From assembly GCA_029288195.1 (NCBI GenBank), contig JARFPR010000185.1, positions 1-11,165 on the forward strand: a DNA stretch of 11,165 nt, read 5' to 3'. The notes under the pieces were generated by a model that did no database searches, was not told where the DNA came from, and worked only from the letters and a program-made list of their open reading frames with translations. A program made the translations under genes and the position numbers. The first letter of the stretch is position 1. Each line of letters starts with the position of its first letter. Origin of the DNA: Gammaproteobacteria bacterium. Lineage in GTDB: Bacteria; Pseudomonadota; Gammaproteobacteria; GCA-001735895. Below, piece by piece: positions 7,225 through 11,165 of this stretch.

Positions 7225-7995
7225 TCAGTTATTTGCGGCCAGTTTTTTCTGCAATAAAATGCAGGCTTCGCGCCAGGGCTCAAACGCGGACTGTTGTTTC
7301 AGTAAATCGAGCCCGAGTTTCGAAAAAGTCCCCTCGGTTGCGATGCCGCTGGCAATTTCTGCGGGCGAAATTTCTTTACTGGACAGGGCCAGCTCTGCTG
7401 CTCCCTTCGCCATACCCATCACCAGCTGCGCACTAAGCTCCTTTGGCAGTTCGGGTCCCTGGGTCGTCTGGATCAATTCCTGGAAGAGCGGGAAAAACCA
7501 GCAATAAACGCAAGCGAGCACACTGCCCTGGTTAAAGTAGGTCTCATTATCGGTCACGATTGAAGTGCCGCAAGAATTGAAAAATTCACTCACAAAAGCG
7601 TTGTCTGGATAAATAAGGGTAGGGCTGGCGCCAGCCTCGGCGCTACTGACCGGCATTGCACGCACGATTTCAAGTTCAGCCGGAACCGCGCTACGCAGTT
7701 GTTCGATATCTATACCGGCAACGACACTGATCAGAGTCTGGTTTGCGTTGAACTCGAGACTACCTAGCGTTTCCAGGCAATCGGCGGGGCGGGTCGCGAT
7801 TACGATATAGTCGCTATTTGAAACCACCGACTGGTTATCGGGCTGGACCTCACAGTTGTAATTGATTGCCAGGTACTCGGATTTTTCGCGATTGCGCGGG
7901 CTCAGCAGGACAGGTCCCTGGTAGCCGCCGGCCCGAACTCCCTTGATGGAGTAAAGTGTCAGTGCTCCGACACCGATAAATCCGATTGTCTGCAT
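7225..7995 (-). CDS. NAD(P)-binding oxidoreductase related to pyrroline-5-carboxylate reductase
   Basis: 256 residues, slightly shorter than ProC (about 270). The N-terminal Rossmann fold begins GFIGVGALTL (5-14), with LLSPRN at 30-35, ATRPADCLETL near 67-77, VVAGIDIEQL at 91-100 and RAMP at 112-115, all laid out as in ProC. The C-terminal dimerisation domain covers about 150-250. Three motifs that handle the substrate in ProC are altered: RAMPNTP reads RAMPVSS, SGSGPAYVF reads GSVLACVYCWF, and SPGGTT reads ATEGTF. Reduction of pyrroline-5-carboxylate to proline is therefore doubtful; oxidation or reduction of another imine or amino compound is more likely, by inference. Its ATG overlaps the stop of the dioxygenase gene (TAATG), so the two are translationally coupled and probably act in one pathway. 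Confidence 0.8.
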   Translation of the reverse strand: MQTIGFIGVGALTLYSIKGVRAGGYQGPVLLSPRNREKSEYLAINYNCEVQPDNQSVVSNSDYIVIATRPADCLETLGSLEFNANQTLISVVAGIDIEQLRSAVPAELEIVRAMPVSSAEAGASPTLIYPDNAFVSEFFNSCGTSIVTDNETYFNQGSVLACVYCWFFPLFQELIQTTQGPELPKELSAQLVMGMAKGAAELALSSKEISPAEIASGIATEGTFSKLGLDLLKQQSAFEPWREACILLQKKLAANN

Positions 7996-8807
7996 TATGA
8001 TTCATGTCCCCGGGAAAAATCGTTTCGCCCCGTTTTGTCTTCTCCGCGCAATAAAAACAGCGCCCGGTTGGAATAGCCATGCGGAGAGCCAGCTTCTTCC
8101 TTGATCTTGCCGCTATTGTGATTATAGAAACTGGTCGCCGGCATGATACGCAGAACCAGTCCCATGCGACGCTTATCCGAGCGATTCGAATCCGAACCGT
8201 GCACCAGGTAGACATCGTGCAGTGATATCTGTCCGGGCTCGAGGACGATATTACGCTGCAGACTTAAATCGACCTGGTCTTCGTCGATGACCTGCGCCAG
8301 GGTATAGTCGTCGCGATGCTCGAAATGATGCGAGTAGATCTTGTGCTCGCGGTGTGATCCGGGGATAAATTTCATGCAACCCTGTTGCGGGGTGGATCCA
8401 TCGAGTGAAATCCATACGGTTAGCGTTTCCAATGGTTCGATCGGATAATAATCACCATCCTGGTGCCATGGCGTTGCCTTTCCGTTATGTGCGGGTTTAC
8501 CGAATATGGTGACGCCCCATAATATAAAATCACCGCCAATCAACTGTTCGACCATATCCAGAATTTCGGCAATGCGGGCGAATTCCAGCCATTCGGGATC
8601 GCCCTTGACGCCGTAGGTGCCACTCGCGTCGAGGTGGGGGCCGAGGATAAAATCGGCGGAAAAATCCGGGTTGTCGCTGTTGTCTTCGAGTAGATTCTGA
8701 TAAAGCTCGTTGATCCGTGCGAGCGTCGCTTCGGGAACACGATACCGCGACGGGATCACCAGGCCATCTCGGTGATAGGTATCGATTTCCTGGTCGGTCA
8801 GCGGCAT
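7995..8807 (-). CDS. Phytanoyl-CoA dioxygenase (PhyH) family Fe(II)/2-oxoglutarate oxygenase
   Basis: A 270-residue cytoplasmic oxygenase that should hydroxylate a small molecule using Fe(II), O2 and 2-oxoglutarate. Iron ligands are H115 and D117 in WHQDGDY and, most likely, H203 in HDVYLVHGSDSN. R213 or R214 in DKRRMGL is placed to bind 2-oxoglutarate. The intact aspartate argues for a hydroxylase and against a SyrB2-like halogenase, where it is Ala or Gly. WISLDGSTPQQGCMKFIPGS is the typical core strand region. The substrate is unknown; PhyH members act on phytanoyl-CoA, ectoine, proline and many metabolites. The N-terminus MPLTDQEIDTYHRDGLVI fits the family's usual opening, so the ATG at 8807 is preferred although no ribosome site is obvious. 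Its stop overlaps the start of the ProC-like gene by one base. Confidence 0.9.
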   Translation of the reverse strand: MPLTDQEIDTYHRDGLVIPSRYRVPEATLARINELYQNLLEDNSDNPDFSADFILGPHLDASGTYGVKGDPEWLEFARIAEILDMVEQLIGGDFILWGVTIFGKPAHNGKATPWHQDGDYYPIEPLETLTVWISLDGSTPQQGCMKFIPGSHREHKIYSHHFEHRDDYTLAQVIDEDQVDLSLQRNIVLEPGQISLHDVYLVHGSDSNRSDKRRMGLVLRIMPATSFYNHNSGKIKEEAGSPHGYSNRALFLLRGEDKTGRNDFSRGHES

Positions 8808-8879
8808 CGCCAGAGCATATTACAAAGCCGTAAACGGGTACAGCCAGTCACGTCAAATCATGATATCTTTTTGCGCATA
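8808..8879. other. Divergent intergenic region between dioxygenase and YrbL-like genes
   Basis: These 72 bases must serve both divergent genes. No convincing sigma-70 pair is visible. TTGACG is present on the - strand at 8856-8851 but has no suitable -10 at 16-18 bases. An 8-base palindrome ATCATGAT lies at 8858-8865. Neither start codon has a recognisable ribosome site, so the real control elements are unclear. Confidence 0.4.
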
Positions 8880-9545
8880 ATGAAACAGACGATACTTGAA
8901 ATTACCAGTGAGCCTATCGGCGTCGGGCAGGAACGTGTCTGCTACCGGCATCCCGAAGATGCCGGCAAGGTCGTCAAGATCCAGAAGGGAGAGAATGACA
9001 AGCAAACCCGGCGTGAGCTCGAGCTTTATAAAAATTTATCCCGACGCAAGATGACTAACTTCGAGCATATTCCCCGCTATTATGGAATGGTGCAAACCAA
9101 CCTGGGTGAAGGCTTTGTCGTCGATCTGGTTGCGGACTTCGATGGTGCGGTTTCCAAATCCCTGTGGTGGCATTTCGAACAGGGCTTCCCGGTCACCGAG
9201 TTTTTACCCTATCTCGATGAGCTCCGGCAATACCTGCTCGACAACCTGATCGTCTTCAGTGTTGATATGGGACGTTATAATATTCTATTCCAGAAAACAT
9301 CGCAGCAGCAGGCGCGTCTGGTGGTTATAGATGGCCTTGGCAATCATAGTGCGATCAACTGGCTCGATAACATCGCTTATTTTGGACGCCGCAAGATAAA
9401 TAGGCGCTGGCGGCGTTTTATCGGCAGACTGCAAAATTACTCGGACGAAGTAACGCGCGCAAACAACGCCATTCCAAAAACGCTCGAAGTGGCGTATCGA
9501 AAAACGGGAAAGCCGAGTCAGTCAGCAAGGGGCGACTTGGAGTAA
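8880..9545 (+). CDS. yrbL: YrbL-family protein kinase-like protein
   Basis: 221 residues from the chosen start; the E. coli YrbL family is of similar size. The opening IGVGQERVCYRHPEDAGKVVK (12-32) and IPRYYGMVQTNLGEGFVVD (64-82) closely follow the YrbL pattern. The fold is protein kinase-like: K33 is the likely ATP-site lysine, E46 (RRELELY) the helix-C glutamate, N134 in DMGRYNIL the catalytic-loop asparagine and D151 in VVIDGLG the metal aspartate in place of DFG. In E. coli yrbL is a PhoP-regulated gene; the biochemical role is unsettled. The frame stays open 36 codons upstream to 8772, but that extension overlaps the divergent dioxygenase gene and is unlike the family, so the ATG at 8880 is preferred. 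No ribosome site is seen. Neighbouring glycosyltransferase genes suggest a cell-surface theme, by inference. Confidence 0.85.
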   Translation: MKQTILEITSEPIGVGQERVCYRHPEDAGKVVKIQKGENDKQTRRELELYKNLSRRKMTNFEHIPRYYGMVQTNLGEGFVVDLVADFDGAVSKSLWWHFEQGFPVTEFLPYLDELRQYLLDNLIVFSVDMGRYNILFQKTSQQQARLVVIDGLGNHSAINWLDNIAYFGRRKINRRWRRFIGRLQNYSDEVTRANNAIPKTLEVAYRKTGKPSQSARGDLE

Positions 9546-9559
9546 TATCTGCTGCTTCA

Positions 9560-9578
9560 CATCGATAGTGACTCGATG
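9560..9578. repeat. Inverted repeat between convergent genes
   Basis: CATCGA (9560-9565) and TCGATG (9573-9578) are perfect complements around a 7-base loop, in the 76-base gap between the convergent yrbL-like and DksA-like genes. There is no T-run on either strand, so it is at best a weak or Rho-assisted stop for transcription. It is the only clear structure in that gap. Confidence 0.3.
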
Positions 9579-9621
9579 CAATTATGATCGGAATACGTCG
9601 CTGCGAGTACGAATGGTAGCT

Positions 9622-9987
9622 CTAGGGATTCTCACTAGCCGATTGACAGTCGATGCACAGGCTGGCATAGGGTTGTGCCTGTAGTCGCGCGAACGCGATC
9701 GGTTCATCGCATTGCAGGCATGTTCCGTATTCCCCACTGTTTATGCGCAGCAACGCCAGCTCGATGCGTTTTAGTAGTTGGTCTGCCTGCTGTTGATTAG
9801 CGATGGCCATTTGCTGTTGCTGAATTGCATCGACACGTGAAACCCGACCGACCGATTGCTGGTCAAGTGTTACCGGTTTGGTAGACGAATCGGTGCTGAG
9901 CATCTGTTCTTGGAGCGCCTGCTGGCTCGAGACGAGCGTGGAGCGCAGTGCTTCGATTTGTTGCTGACTAAGTTCGGTTACCGACAT
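9622..9987 (-). CDS. TraR/DksA-family zinc-finger protein
   Basis: 121 residues, shorter than DksA (about 150). An N-terminal helix (4-30) and a second Gln-rich helix (52-82) form the expected coiled-coil hairpin. The DksA-type zinc finger at about 87-114 uses C90, C93 (CLQC), C111 and C114 (CIDC). The motif LDQQSVGRVSRVDAIQQQQM at 41-60 marks the short stress-protein-like branch rather than true DksA. D53 is the only acidic residue kept near the hairpin tip, so its action on RNA polymerase may differ from DksA. It is the last gene of a - strand unit with two glycosyltransferase genes. Its ATG is one codon (TCC) after the GT2 stop, in the same frame and with no ribosome site of its own, which implies reinitiation. 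Confidence 0.9.
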   Translation of the reverse strand: MSVTELSQQQIEALRSTLVSSQQALQEQMLSTDSSTKPVTLDQQSVGRVSRVDAIQQQQMAIANQQQADQLLKRIELALLRINSGEYGTCLQCDEPIAFARLQAQPYASLCIDCQSASENP

Positions 9988-9990
9988 GGA

Positions 9991-10824
9991 TCAGGATGTC
10001 GAGACAGGTTGCTGACTCGTGTCAATACCATAGTCGGTGCGGGTAATTTTGTTTGCATGCGTGTGTTGGCGAATGCTGCGGTTTTTCGCTATCGACTCGG
10101 GCTGTGCGTAACCGCGCCCGTGGTCCAGGTGCACGCAACTACAACGATAGCGTACCTGGCGTGTTTTAATCCCCATGTTCATCAGGCGTTCGCCGAACTC
10201 TCGATCCTGTCCGCCGTATTGCATTCGCTCGTCGAAACCATTGGTGGCAAGAATATGCTTTTTCCAGGTCGATGAGCTGTGTCCATTCCAGGTGGCACGG
10301 GTAATGGTTAGCGCATCCAGAATCGCGCCCAGGGTCGGATGAGAAAAAAGCTTGGCAATTTTTGGGGTAAAGGAAACACCATGCTTTAACAGCCAGCCTG
10401 GACGTGTACTTTTTCCATCGAGGATGTCCTGCCTGGTAATCGCTCTCGATACCTCTAGTGGCAACTTGAAATACCCGCCTGACAGCAAGGTATTTTCTCG
10501 CGCCAGCTTGACATGGTTTTTTACAAAATCAGGGTGGGGGATGCAATCGCCGTCGGTAAAGATCAGGTACTCTCCCTGGCTCGCGACGATCGCCTTGTTC
10601 AATATTCTGCATTTCTGAAATCCATCATCTTCCTGCCAGATATGCTGAATCGGGATATCGATTTCAGGTTTCAGCGATTCGATTACATCACGGGTTTCCT
10701 GTCCGGAACCATCGTCGGCGACGATGATTTCAAAATCGCGGAAGGACTGCATCGAAAAACCCCACAGGGTTTTTTCCAGCCACTTTGGATGGTTATAGGT
10801 CGAAAAAATTACTGACGCAAACAT
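9991..10824 (-). CDS. Family 2 glycosyltransferase
   Basis: 277 residues; an inverting GT-A fold enzyme that adds a sugar from a nucleotide donor to a surface glycan, at the cytoplasmic face of the inner membrane. The start SVIFSTYNHPKWL (4-16) and VADDGSGQET (35-44) bind the nucleotide, D91-G92-D93 is the DXD metal motif, and NGFDERMQYGGQDREFGERL (195-214) is the C-terminal motif shared with galactosyltransferase-type domains, holding the likely catalytic acidic residues. There is no transmembrane helix. The frame is open 13 codons further to 10863, but the ATG at 10824 is preferred: it overlaps the stop of the GT4 gene as TGATG, and the protein then begins directly at the first strand as usual. 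LPS core or O-antigen synthesis is likely; the exact sugar cannot be told. Confidence 0.9.
   Translation of the reverse strand: MFASVIFSTYNHPKWLEKTLWGFSMQSFRDFEIIVADDGSGQETRDVIESLKPEIDIPIQHIWQEDDGFQKCRILNKAIVASQGEYLIFTDGDCIPHPDFVKNHVKLARENTLLSGGYFKLPLEVSRAITRQDILDGKSTRPGWLLKHGVSFTPKIAKLFSHPTLGAILDALTITRATWNGHSSSTWKKHILATNGFDERMQYGGQDREFGERLMNMGIKTRQVRYRCSCVHLDHGRGYAQPESIAKNRSIRQHTHANKITRTDYGIDTSQQPVSTS
10755..10775 (-). other. Terminator-like hairpin inside the GT2 gene
   Basis: AAAAACCC at 10755-10762 and GGGTTTTT at 10767-10774 form a perfect 8-base stem around a CACA loop, about 50-70 bases into the GT2 coding sequence (codons for roughly residues 17-23). On the coding strand the stem ends in a T-run. 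Only three pairs are G-C, so stability is modest. It could cause partial termination after the GT4 gene, or reflect codon choice for the peptide KTLWGF. Confidence 0.3.
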
Positions 10825-11165
10825 CAGCGGAGCTCGTCGTAGATTAGTTCCAGTTTGGCGCATTGTTTACGGATATCGAAATGCGCTTCGACCCGCTTGC
10901 GCCCCTGAATACCCATATTGTGACGCAACGTGGAATTTTCCAGCAAACTTGCGATGTTGTCTGCCAGTCCTGCAACATCTTTTTCCTCGCTTAGCAACGC
11001 TGTAGTTCCCTCTGCGACCGCTTCGACCAGCCCGCCGCTGCGAAAACTGACGACCGGGGTCTGCAGCGCCTGGGCTTCGAGAAATACCATGCCAAGGCCT
11101 TCAGTATCGCCACTAGCTGCGGTGATGCTCGGGGCAACAAATAGCCAGCATCGTGCCAGTTGTTC
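10824..11165 (-). CDS. Family 4 glycosyltransferase, C-terminal part (cut by window end)
   Basis: Only the last 113 residues are in the window; the frame is open to base 11165 and the N-terminal acceptor domain lies beyond. The visible part is the donor-binding half of a GT-B fold retaining transferase. VAPSITA is followed by E22 and E30 of the EX7E motif (TEGLGMVFLEAQ), then TPVVSFRSGGLVEAV, which binds the nucleotide-sugar. The rest is the C-terminal helical region ending IYDELR. A methionine at 11090 is internal to the EX7E motif and is not a start. The stop overlaps the GT2 start (TGATG). A role in LPS or other surface polysaccharide synthesis is inferred from the pair of glycosyltransferase genes. 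Confidence 0.9.
   Translation of the reverse strand, partial: EQLARCWLFVAPSITAASGDTEGLGMVFLEAQALQTPVVSFRSGGLVEAVAEGTTALLSEEKDVAGLADNIASLLENSTLRHNMGIQGRKRVEAHFDIRKQCAKLELIYDELR

Noticed and set aside
7995..8807. PhyH protein as a non-heme iron halogenase
   Set aside because: The metal-binding aspartate D117 is present; halogenases of this type have Ala or Gly there.
8772..8879. Longer N-terminus for the YrbL-like protein
   Set aside because: The 36 extra codons overlap the start of the divergent dioxygenase gene and do not resemble the family; the ATG at 8880 fits.
10825..10863. Upstream ATG for the GT2 gene
   Set aside because: It would overlap the GT4 gene by 40 bases and add residues not seen in GT2 proteins; the TGATG junction at 10824 is the more natural start.
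1..11165. CRISPR arrays, tRNA or rRNA genes, insertion sequences, attachment sites
   Set aside because: No regularly spaced repeats, cloverleaf sequences, transposase or integrase reading frames or flanking inverted repeats were found on either strand.

Overview
The window looks like a stretch of chromosome from a gammaproteobacterium, probably a free-living or marine one. It has a roughly balanced base composition, an aconitase followed by a DUF1840 gene, a YjgR-type HerA-like ATPase, a YrbL-family protein and a short TraR/DksA-type zinc protein, all common in Gammaproteobacteria. The species cannot be named from the sequence. There are no rRNA or tRNA genes, no CRISPR array and no insertion sequence, and no gap between genes exceeds 300 bases. 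The longest gene-free stretch is bases 1-234.

Left part (+ strand, 235-5709): a GTG-started class III nucleotide cyclase fused to an FHA domain; an aconitase of the AcnA/IRP1 type with all three iron-sulfur cysteines; a DUF1840 gene 6 bases behind it; then a YjgR/DUF853 ATPase with its own likely promoter. These are mainly signalling, TCA-cycle and housekeeping genes.

Middle (- strand, 8807 down to 5728): a phytanoyl-CoA dioxygenase-family Fe(II)/2-oxoglutarate enzyme overlaps by one base (TAATG) an NAD(P)-binding protein related to pyrroline-5-carboxylate reductase that has lost the usual substrate-site motifs. A small two-helix membrane protein with a four-cysteine zinc ribbon follows, then an intact AcuC-like deacetylase. 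A terminator-like hairpin lies between the last two genes and is embedded in what looks like the deacetylase promoter (TTGACC, 17 bases, TTTAAT). The gap before the membrane-protein gene carries two pairs of direct repeats.

Right part: a YrbL-family kinase-like gene (+) diverges from the dioxygenase and converges on a tightly packed - strand unit of a GT4 glycosyltransferase (cut by the window end), a GT2 glycosyltransferase and a DksA-like protein. The junctions are TGATG and TGA-TCC-ATG, which implies translational coupling. Surface polysaccharide or LPS-core synthesis is the likely theme.

I see no demonstrated new defence system. The best leads are the dioxygenase/reductase-like pair, the overlapping terminator and promoter before the deacetylase gene, the repeat-rich gap at 7139-7205, the in-frame GT2/DksA junction and the cyclase-FHA protein.
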